In this document: positions 57,670 to 64,000 of the stretch, piece by piece
Layout of the letters: each line of letters begins with the position of its first letter
How positions within the stretch are numbered: position 1 is the first letter of the stretch
NCBI RefSeq assembly: GCF_003259435.1
Contig: NZ_QLMA01000002.1
Coordinates: 124,001 to 188,000 of the forward strand
Origin: Chitinophaga dinghuensis
GTDB lineage: Bacteria > Bacteroidota > Bacteroidia > Chitinophagales > Chitinophagaceae
Direction: 5' to 3'
Length of the DNA: 64,000 nt
Program-made: the position numbers and the translations under genes
Notes under the pieces: model-generated
Seen by the model: only the letters and a program-made list of their open reading frames with translations
Database searches by the model: none
Told to the model about the DNA's origin: nothing

Positions 57670-58809
57670 CTAAAACCTTTCCTGGTGGCGTAACCAGCGT
57701 TCAGGTATTTCATTGTTGCTAGCCAGCAGGTAGTCATTATATGCACATGGAACAAACTCATGATCCGGTAATTGCATCCACCAGCGGCCTGTTTTTTTAC
57801 TTTTCAGAAAAACGGTGTCTATATCGGAGAAGGCTATATGAAATTCCCAGAAAGAATCGCGATGTTCCAGCAATGCTTCTTTATTTTTGATGGCTCTTCC
57901 ATCCATGAAATACCAGATCATTTGTGAAATCTGGCGGGCAGTAAGGTTTTCCTTATCTTTTTCAGGACGGTAACCGTAAATACCGAAACTGCTTAAGCGA
58001 CTGCTCATACCGGCATAACGGGCCAGCAGACAACCTTCTTCACCACTGAAGCCATTAGGGGAGAGATGATTGGCAGGGGCGTCCGTATGTCGGATAATAT
58101 TGATGTCCAGGCTAAACATATCGGAATGGCGCAAAACTGGTTCGGCTTCTTCCATATTCTCGCGTATTCGTCCCAGTCGATAACAATCAAACCGAAGTTT
58201 ATCCAGCGTTTCTAACATTCTCGGATGTACGAAATAACTTTGGAAGCCCAGGTGATTATAATGACGCAGGTAATTCGGTTGTTCTGTGAGCATATCCATG
58301 AGGAAGCGTTCACTGCGAATATTGGAGTCTTCTTTCAGATCTATCAGTGCATCCGCTACGGTGGCTTCTATAATAAGCTGTTGGGCAGCATATGCTTTGT
58401 ATTGTGCATAGGTAAGATCATGAGATCCGCCCAGGATGATCACTGTTTTCTTAGATTGCAGTAAATCAGCGATAACCGTTTTCATGGCGGCGTAGGCATC
58501 GGCAAGAAATGCGCCGGAGCGTAGGTTTCCCACATCTGCCAGCTTGATATCCCGATGCCAGTTATACAGGCGGAATAATTCTCTGCGTATCATATCCGGA
58601 CCGTTGGTGCCGGTTTTGTTGGAGTCGCTGCCTCTTTCTTCGCCTACACCGAGCAAGATGATATCTGCGGCATCTAGATCGGGGATATGATTGGCTTCAT
58701 ATGCGTCAATAATACCGCCCACCTGGAATCCGTCATATTCCAGATCATCATTCAGCAAGGCTTTGGAAATAGGGTGCAGAAAATCCTGCAGGTGCGAAAA
58801 ATCAGCCAT
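57670..58809 (-). CDS. Arginase/formimidoylglutamase-fold protein with altered metal ligands
   Basis: A 379-residue ureohydrolase-fold protein. 'ILLGVGEERGSDSNKTGTNG' and 'VIILGGSHDLTYAQYKAY' fit the fold, with His130 of GGSHD kept. The second metal motif (normally D-A-H-x-D) reads D153-A-L-I-D157, so the bridging His is Leu155. The third (normally S-x-D-x-D) reads 'SLDINI': Asp235 is kept but the second Asp is Asn237. So two of six manganese ligands are changed. Relatives in Bacteroidota are usually annotated formimidoylglutamase; the changes make arginase-type catalysis doubtful. It has its own -7 element (58833-58840). Confidence 0.82.
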   Translation of the reverse strand: MADFSHLQDFLHPISKALLNDDLEYDGFQVGGIIDAYEANHIPDLDAADIILLGVGEERGSDSNKTGTNGPDMIRRELFRLYNWHRDIKLADVGNLRSGAFLADAYAAMKTVIADLLQSKKTVIILGGSHDLTYAQYKAYAAQQLIIEATVADALIDLKEDSNIRSERFLMDMLTEQPNYLRHYNHLGFQSYFVHPRMLETLDKLRFDCYRLGRIRENMEEAEPVLRHSDMFSLDINIIRHTDAPANHLSPNGFSGEEGCLLARYAGMSSRLSSFGIYGYRPEKDKENLTARQISQMIWYFMDGRAIKNKEALLEHRDSFWEFHIAFSDIDTVFLKSKKTGRWWMQLPDHEFVPCAYNDYLLASNNEIPERWLRHQERF

Positions 58810-58832
58810 CAGTTAATAGGATTTAATGATGG

Positions 58833-58840
58833 CAAACGTA
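58833..58840 (-). promoter_or_regulatory. -7 element of the arginase-fold gene
   Basis: Minus strand TACGTTTG, exact TAnnTTTG, 23 bp before the ATG; a TTTG lies 23 bp further upstream (58864-58867), slightly long spacing. Confidence 0.4.
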
Positions 58841-58925
58841 CAACAAGAATTTTAATTAAGAATCAAAGCAAAACGCTAAAATATGGGCACAAAAATATGG
58901 GCAGATGAGTGAGACCCGACTGCTA

Positions 58926-59174
58926 TTAGTTCTTGTGAATAATAAATTCAAATGGCTTATGTGCCTTCCGGGAGATGGCTTTCTCCAGCACGGAACGTTT
59001 GTTGTAAACTTTACTCTTATTACAGTTGGCTACTTCTACTACTGCACACAGATAATCCATTGTCTCTATCAACGTCAACATCTCGCTGATCTGTCTAACG
59101 GCAGATTGAATTTGCTGCTCTGTGTACCTATCTTCATGTAGCAGGATCAGTAAATCTCTATCTACAGGTTTCAT
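58926..59174 (-). CDS. Small protein of unknown function
   Basis: An 82-residue, helical, soluble protein of no family I recognise. It begins 'MKPVDRDLLILLHEDRYTEQ', has a Leu/Ile-rich middle with two cysteines ('MDYLCAVVEVANCNKSKVYN') and a basic C-terminus. The composition is ordinary for a protein and no better frame covers the region, but no strong promoter or ribosome-binding site is seen. It could be a real small gene or, less likely, chance. Confidence 0.5.
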   Translation of the reverse strand: MKPVDRDLLILLHEDRYTEQQIQSAVRQISEMLTLIETMDYLCAVVEVANCNKSKVYNKRSVLEKAISRKAHKPFEFIIHKN

Positions 59175-59274
59175 GAAAAATAATTGTTATTCCCCGAAAA
59201 TATTGTTTGGTAGGTATTCATGGGATAATCCCAAAAGATAAGGCTAATTCTTTAGTGCCGTTGGTACGTGAGTG

Positions 59275-59397
59275 TTAATGCATTCTTTTTTTGTTCATGG
59301 TGGGACATCCGCAATCATTTTTCTTAAATACCTTGCATCCTTCCATAGCCAGACTTCCACAAAGAAGAACAATTACCACCCATTTTATCTTATTCAT
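59275..59397 (-). CDS. Very small Cys-rich lipoprotein
   Basis: A 40-residue protein on the minus strand. Residues 1-20 (MNKIKWVVIVLLCGSLAMEG) form a lipoprotein-like signal ending before Cys21; the mature part starts 'CKVFKKNDCGCPTMNKKRMH'. The pattern C-x-x-F-K-K-x-x-C-x-C-P recalls tiny Bacteroidota lipoproteins with CxFKKKCDCP. The lipobox (MEG-C) is imperfect. It was found by reading the minus strand of a stretch otherwise without genes. Function unknown. Confidence 0.6.
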   Translation of the reverse strand: MNKIKWVVIVLLCGSLAMEGCKVFKKNDCGCPTMNKKRMH

Positions 59398-59507
59398 ACT
59401 GTTGATTATATACTTAAGCTAATTAAAAATTCCAGTCTCAGAGTTTACCTTTTCTTAACAATGTCCATTTGTAATTTAAGCTAAATTCGCAAAAAAAATT
59501 TAAATAT

Positions 59508-60605
59508 TTGTCCACAATCCTGTCTCCCAGAAAAATTCTTGTCGTGCCGTTGGATTGGGGCCTTGGACATGCCACCAGGGATATTCCTCTGATCCATGAA
59601 ATGCTAAACGCAGGATGTAAAGTATTTATTGCTGCCGAAGGCAAACATGCAGCACTTTTACAACAGGAATTCCCTGACATCACTATCTTTCCGCTGCCTG
59701 GATATCGTATTCAATATGCGCAAAAAGGGCAATTTTTCGGTCTGAAAATCATTCAACAAATTCCTAAAATTTATTGGGCTGTTAAGAATGAACAGAAATG
59801 GCTGAAAAAGATCGTAAAAGAGCATGGAATTGATGCGGTAATTTCTGATAACCGATTCGGTCTGTACCATAAGTCCATCCCCACTGTTTTTATCACACAT
59901 CAGCTGTTGATTAAGACGCCTTTTGGTGGTTGGATTGAACGTACTTTGATGAAAATCAATTACAATTTCATCAAAAAATACAGCGCATGCTGGATACCGG
60001 ATTTCACTGGCGATAATAATCTCTCTGGTGAGCTGGCGCATCCGGCGGTTTTGCCGCCACATACCACTTACCTCGGCTGCCTGAGCCGCTTTGAGCCCAA
60101 AGAAGAGGTGAAGAAAAAGTATGATTTGCTGGTGCTTATTTCCGGACCTGAACCACAACGCTCCAACCTGGAGAAAATGGTCATCTCCCAAATCAAAGAT
60201 TTGTCTATTACCGCATTGATTGTCAGTGGAAAACCAGGTACTCCGCAATCAGAAGAAATCGCTCCTGGCGTCACACAGGTGAACCACCTGAACGCTACGG
60301 CCTTAAATGATGCGATGCTGGCGTCCGACATGGTATTGAGCCGTTCCGGCTACACGACCCTGATGGACCTGGTAAAACTGAATAAAAAAGCCATCCTGGT
60401 ACCTACTCCCGGCCAATCAGAGCAGGTATACCTGGGTGAATATCTGATGGAAAAAGGATATTTCTACTCTTTGCCACAGGAGAAATTCAGCCTGGACCGT
60501 GCCTTGAAAGACGCGGCCGCATTTCCTTTCAAATCTTTCCAACACGAACAGGATATGACAAAATATAAAGCTGTTGTGCAAGATTTTATCAAATCGCTCC
60601 AATAG
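59508..60605 (+). CDS. MurG-like glycosyltransferase (GT-B fold)
   Basis: A ~365-residue GT-B protein. The N-terminal 'PLDWGLGHATRDIPLIHEM' is the family loop (G-x-G-H-x-x-R), and the C-terminal half has 'LASDMVLSRSGYTTLMDLVK' and 'AILVPTPGQSEQVYLGEYLM', the nucleotide-sugar site of MurG/UDP-GlcNAc:lipid-type enzymes. The acceptor is unknown; it is not adjacent to a cell-wall cluster. There is no in-frame ATG near the start; TTG 59508 is the best start I can find. A perfect terminator follows. Confidence 0.83.
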   Translation: MSTILSPRKILVVPLDWGLGHATRDIPLIHEMLNAGCKVFIAAEGKHAALLQQEFPDITIFPLPGYRIQYAQKGQFFGLKIIQQIPKIYWAVKNEQKWLKKIVKEHGIDAVISDNRFGLYHKSIPTVFITHQLLIKTPFGGWIERTLMKINYNFIKKYSACWIPDFTGDNNLSGELAHPAVLPPHTTYLGCLSRFEPKEEVKKKYDLLVLISGPEPQRSNLEKMVISQIKDLSITALIVSGKPGTPQSEEIAPGVTQVNHLNATALNDAMLASDMVLSRSGYTTLMDLVKLNKKAILVPTPGQSEQVYLGEYLMEKGYFYSLPQEKFSLDRALKDAAAFPFKSFQHEQDMTKYKAVVQDFIKSLQ

Positions 60606-60611
60606 CTAAAT

Positions 60612-60648
60612 AACAATAAGCCTATCACGATGTGATAGGCTTATTGTT
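60612..60648 (+). terminator. Rho-independent terminator
   Basis: AACAATAAGCCTATCAC and GTGATAGGCTTATTGTT are perfect complements around GAT, followed by TTATTCC. It closes the glycosyltransferase transcript. Confidence 0.88.
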
Positions 60649-60705
60649 TTATTCCCGTTTCATGTTTGTTTATTGCTTTGCTACCGCAGACAACAAGTCT
60701 TCGGG

Positions 60706-61035
60706 CTAAATATTCTTCACATCAGCACCGATGTATATTTTGCCATCTGCAATGGCTACCGGACGTTTCAGGAAAGAATATTCTTCCAGAATTAGGTCGT
60801 GATAATCTTTTTCTGTCAGTTGCTTTTCGTGAAGTCCCATTGGGCGGTACTTCTGGGAACGCCTGCTGAACAATGCCTCATAACTACCAGCCAGTTCTTT
60901 CATTTCTTTTAACTGATCCGCTGTAATTTTTTCCTTTTTTATATCTTGTAATACAAAGCCTCGTGCTAATGCCTGTGTTTCTTCCAGGATCTTCTTGCAG
61001 GTTCCGCAGGTGGAAAGATGATATATCTTTTTCAT
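60706..61035 (-). CDS. ArsC/Spx-family thioredoxin-fold protein
   Basis: A 109-residue protein. The N-terminal 'KIYHLSTCGTCKKILEE' carries a CxxC at the arsenate-reductase/Spx active-site position; 'ALFSRRSQKYRPMGL' and 'FLKRPVAIADGKIYIGAD' (the R-P substrate loop) match the ArsC/YffB/Spx fold. It may be a redox-linked or glutathione-like reductase; without an ars operon or arsenic genes nearby, arsenate reduction is unproven. ATG 61035 is chosen. A -7 element lies 18 bp upstream. Confidence 0.85.
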   Translation of the reverse strand: MKKIYHLSTCGTCKKILEETQALARGFVLQDIKKEKITADQLKEMKELAGSYEALFSRRSQKYRPMGLHEKQLTEKDYHDLILEEYSFLKRPVAIADGKIYIGADVKNI

Positions 61036-61053
61036 ATCTGTAATTTCAGGTAA

Positions 61054-61061
61054 CAAATGTA
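61054..61061 (-). promoter_or_regulatory. -7 element of the ArsC/Spx-like gene
   Basis: Minus strand TACATTTG, exact TAnnTTTG, 18 bp before the ATG; TTTG at 61085-61088 is 23 bp away. Confidence 0.4.
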
Positions 61062-61109
61062 ATTTTTCCCCTCAGATATTCTCTCAAAGGAATACTGACA
61101 GGCATCCCT

Positions 61110-61117
61110 TAATTTTG
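61110..61117 (+). promoter_or_regulatory. -7 element of polA
   Basis: TAATTTTG fits TAnnTTTG exactly, 31 bp before the ATG; no upstream TTTG at 19-21 bp. Confidence 0.4.
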
Positions 61118-61148
61118 TACATTCAAATTAATACTCGTAGGTTTAGCG

Positions 61149-63977
61149 ATGCAAAAGAAACTATTTTTACTGGATGCTATGGCATTGATCTACAGGGCTT
61201 ATTACGCCCTGATTAGAAATCCGCGCATGACCAGCACCGGGCGCAATACCAATGCGCAGTTCGGATTCACTACAACATTACTGGATCTCATCAATAAAGA
61301 AAAACCCACCCACCTGGCCGTTGCTTTTGATACGCATGCGCCAACGGAAAGACATACCACCTTCACCGACTATAAAGCCAATCGTGAAGACGCTCCGGAA
61401 GACCTCCTGGACGCTCTGCCCGATATCCGCCGAATCCTCGAAGGTTTTAACATTCCTTTGCTGGAAGTAGACGGATATGAGGCCGACGATGTGATCGGAA
61501 CACTCGCCTGGCAAGCGGCTGATGCCGGTTACACCGTTTACATGGTAACGCCGGATAAAGACTATGGCCAACTTGTTCGCGATAATATCTTCATCTATAA
61601 GCCGCCATACATGGGCAGCAAGGAAGAAATCATGGGCCCCAAAGAGGTTTGCGATAAATGGCAGATCAAAAATGTGTCGCAGGTGATTGATATTCTTGGT
61701 CTTATGGGTGATGCGGTGGATAATATCCCCGGTATCGCCGGCGTAGGAGAGAAAACCGCCATGAAACTGCTGGCACAATTTGAAACACTGGAAAATGTGC
61801 TGGAAAATGCAGATTCCATCGGTGGAAAAATGGGAGAGAAAATCAAAGCAGGTAAAGAAAACGCGCTGCTCTCCAAACAACTGGCGACCATCATCACAGA
61901 TGTTCCGGTGTCTTTCCATGAGGAAGACTTCTGCCTGAAAGAATACAAACGCGACGTACTCACAGAAATCTTCACAGAACTGGAGTTTAAAACGCTGGGT
62001 AAACGTATTCTGGGCGATTCATTCGCTTCTTCCGGCGCCAACCAGGAAGCGCCCGCAAGACCTTCTGCTGTGCAGACAGACCTCTTCGGGAATGTAACCG
62101 CCACCGCTGAAGCTCCTGCTGCTATTGCTACAGAAGAAGGAAGCAGCGGCAGCTTTATCGCTCCGGAAAAAAATATCAACAATACTCCGCACGAATATCA
62201 TCTGGTAGATACGCCAGAAAAAAGAGCAGCCTTGTTGAAAGACCTGCTCCAACAAAAGGAAATAGCCTTCGACACAGAAACGACCGGCAAAGATCCCAAT
62301 GAAGCAGATATCGTAGGGATGAGTTTTTCCTGGAAAAAAGGAGAAGCCTACTATGTGCCTATGCCCGCAGATCGGGAGGCAGTTATCCAGATATTCAATG
62401 AATTCAAACCGCTGTTTGACAATGAATCCATTCTTTTTGTAGGCCAGAACCTCAAATATGATATGATCATTCTTAAATGGTATGGCTTCGAAATAAAAGG
62501 TAAGGTGTTTGATACCATGCTGGCTCACTATCTCGTTGAGCCGGAAGGCAGACGCAGTATGGATTACCTGAGTGCGCAATACCTTGGATATGAGCCTGTT
62601 TCGATTGAAACGCTGATCGGAAAAGGGAAAAATCAACTCAGCATGCGGGATGTGGAAGTGGAAAAAGTATCCGACTATGCCGCCGAAGATGCAGATGTAA
62701 CATTGCAGCTGAAAGAGGTATTTACGCCAATGCTCCCTTCCAAACAAGTGGAAAACGTTTTCTACAATGTGGAAACGCCACTGACCAAAGTGTTGACAGA
62801 CATGGAATACGAAGGTATTGCCATAGACACCAAAGCGCTGGCAGACTATTCCCGCGAACTGGAAACAGAAATCAGAAGAGCAGAAGAAAGTGTTTATGAG
62901 CAGGCTGGCGAACGATTTAAGCTGGCATCTCCCAAACAACTGGGCGAAATACTCTTCGAAAAACTGCAATTAGATCCAAAAGCCAAAAAAACAAGGACAG
63001 GCCAGTACGCTACAGGCGAAGATGTACTGCAAAAGCTGTCTGCCAAACATAAAATCGTAGAAGATATCCTCATCTTCCGCGAACTGAGTAAACTGAAATC
63101 CACCTACGTAGATTCGTTACCGTTATTGCTGAATAAACGTACCAATCGCATCCACACTTCCTATAATCAGGCAGTTGCGGTGACGGGTCGTTTGAGCTCC
63201 AATAATCCGAATTTGCAGAATATTCCTATCCGTACAGATAGAGGGCGGGAGATACGTAAGGCGTTCATTCCACGTAATGAGGAATTCCAGTTACTGTCGG
63301 CCGACTATTCCCAGATAGAACTGCGCATCATTGCTGCTATCAGTAAAGATGAACAGATGACAGAAGCCTTCCGTTCTAGTACAGACATTCATGCGGCGAC
63401 AGCGGCTAAGGTGTATAATGTACCATTGAATGAAGTGACTTCAGATATGCGTCGGAATGCGAAGAGTGTGAACTTTGGTATTATTTATGGAGTAAGTGCG
63501 TTCGGATTGTCAGAAAATCTGGGCATCAGCAGATCAGAAGCCAAGACATTGATAGACAACTACTTCACTCAATATCCTGCCATCAAGCAATACATGGAAG
63601 ACCAGGTAAAATCTGCACAGAAAAAAGGCTATGTAGAAACAATCCTGGGACGTAAACGCTGGCTGAAGGATATCAATTCATCCAACGCAGTAGTAAGAGG
63701 GTTTGCAGAACGAAATGCGATCAACATGCCGATCCAGGGAACTGCAGCAGATATGATCAAACTGGCCATGATATCCATTCACAAAGCATTCAAAGAGAAT
63801 GGCTTTAAGTCCAGAATGATCCTGCAAGTACATGACGAGCTTGTATTTGATGCACATCGTTCAGAGATTGAAACAATTAAACCTGTAATTCTTGATTGCA
63901 TGCGCAATGCCTTGCCACTGGACGTTCCTGTAGAAGCAGAAATGGGAATTGGCAACAACTGGCTGGAAGCGCACTAA
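61149..63977 (+). CDS. polA: DNA polymerase I
   Basis: A complete 942-residue enzyme for primer removal and gap repair. Residues ~1-295: 5' nuclease ('LDAMALIYRAYYAL', 'VDGYEADDVIGTLAW', 'GLMGDAVDNIPGIAGVGEKT'). A low-complexity Ala/Glu linker at ~300-340. Residues ~350-540: 3'-5' exonuclease with all motifs kept ('IAFDTETTGKDPNEA', 'VGQNLKYDMIILKW', 'YAAEDADVTLQL'), so proofreading looks intact. The polymerase domain follows: 'DYSQIELRIIAAISKDEQM' (motif A), 'RRNAKSVNFGIIYGVSAFGL' (motif B) and 'LQVHDELVFD' (motif C). Confidence 0.97.
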   Translation: MQKKLFLLDAMALIYRAYYALIRNPRMTSTGRNTNAQFGFTTTLLDLINKEKPTHLAVAFDTHAPTERHTTFTDYKANREDAPEDLLDALPDIRRILEGFNIPLLEVDGYEADDVIGTLAWQAADAGYTVYMVTPDKDYGQLVRDNIFIYKPPYMGSKEEIMGPKEVCDKWQIKNVSQVIDILGLMGDAVDNIPGIAGVGEKTAMKLLAQFETLENVLENADSIGGKMGEKIKAGKENALLSKQLATIITDVPVSFHEEDFCLKEYKRDVLTEIFTELEFKTLGKRILGDSFASSGANQEAPARPSAVQTDLFGNVTATAEAPAAIATEEGSSGSFIAPEKNINNTPHEYHLVDTPEKRAALLKDLLQQKEIAFDTETTGKDPNEADIVGMSFSWKKGEAYYVPMPADREAVIQIFNEFKPLFDNESILFVGQNLKYDMIILKWYGFEIKGKVFDTMLAHYLVEPEGRRSMDYLSAQYLGYEPVSIETLIGKGKNQLSMRDVEVEKVSDYAAEDADVTLQLKEVFTPMLPSKQVENVFYNVETPLTKVLTDMEYEGIAIDTKALADYSRELETEIRRAEESVYEQAGERFKLASPKQLGEILFEKLQLDPKAKKTRTGQYATGEDVLQKLSAKHKIVEDILIFRELSKLKSTYVDSLPLLLNKRTNRIHTSYNQAVAVTGRLSSNNPNLQNIPIRTDRGREIRKAFIPRNEEFQLLSADYSQIELRIIAAISKDEQMTEAFRSSTDIHAATAAKVYNVPLNEVTSDMRRNAKSVNFGIIYGVSAFGLSENLGISRSEAKTLIDNYFTQYPAIKQYMEDQVKSAQKKGYVETILGRKRWLKDINSSNAVVRGFAERNAINMPIQGTAADMIKLAMISIHKAFKENGFKSRMILQVHDELVFDAHRSEIETIKPVILDCMRNALPLDVPVEAEMGIGNNWLEAH

Positions 63978-64000
63978 GTAAGATATACTGTGGCCCATTA

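Noticed and set aside
58905..59141. A 78-codon plus-strand frame opposite the small gene at 58926-59174
   Set aside because: The minus-strand frame has the more protein-like composition; only one can be real and the plus frame has no promoter or motif.

Overview
The window reads as a chromosomal segment of a member of the Bacteroidota, most likely Chitinophaga or a close relative (inference from gene content; no rRNA is present to place it). Signs of the phylum are: TAnnTTTG-type -7 promoter elements with TTTG about 20 bp upstream, almost no Shine-Dalgarno sequences, the gliding lipoprotein GldH, BatD/BatE, a GLPGLI-family protein with an outer-membrane beta-barrel partner, a fused CcoN-CcoO oxidase subunit, the futalosine menaquinone enzyme MqnC, and several LytTR/LytS and OmpR-type two-component pairs. 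Genes are dense, mostly housekeeping, and there are no insertion sequences, prophage genes, CRISPR arrays, rRNAs or tRNAs that I can support.

Layout. 1-13.2 kb: the end of a SurA-like chaperone, a long amidophosphoribosyltransferase, SixA-like phosphatase, ProC, a large Dna2-like nuclease-helicase, a NUMOD4-HNH nuclease, DusB, a CPBP membrane protease, a DUF2007 protein, then the phospholipid genes cdsA and psd, a Cys-repeat secreted protein and a YjjG-like HAD phosphatase. 13.2-22.4 kb: an SDR enzyme, batD-batE, a LytS/LytTR pair whose kinase has a damaged ATP site, and a minus-strand operon yicC-gldH-histidine kinase-response regulator, followed by an RluE-like pseudouridine synthase.

22.4-34 kb is the most coherent block: a Crp/Fnr regulator, a hemerythrin/RIC-like protein, the copper ATPase CcoI, CcoS, CcoNO, CcoQ, CcoP, CcoG, CcoH, a TauE/SafE-like membrane protein and HemN. 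Together these make and mature a cbb3-type high-affinity oxidase and supply haem under low oxygen. Two promoters in the block share a gapless 66-bp architecture with two tandem Fnr-type palindromes at identical distances from the -7 element, which suggests direct control by the neighbouring regulator. The second promoter is followed by an 88-nt nested stem-loop leader.

34-51.7 kb: an LpxD-like acyltransferase, an unknown secreted protein, the operon pheS-3-hydroxyacyl-CoA dehydrogenase-epimerase, a lone LytS-type kinase, an OmpR-type pair divergent from a GLPGLI protein and a large outer-membrane barrel, a secreted hydroxypyruvate-isomerase-like protein, an APC amino-acid permease, a GNAT enzyme, a DUF4136 lipoprotein and mqnC. 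51.8-57.6 kb is an envelope/protease block built of three consecutive paralogue pairs (two aspartyl proteases, two M16 peptidases, two LprI-like proteins). 57.6-64 kb: an arginase-fold protein with altered metal ligands, two small minus-strand genes, a glycosyltransferase, an ArsC/Spx-like protein and a complete polA.
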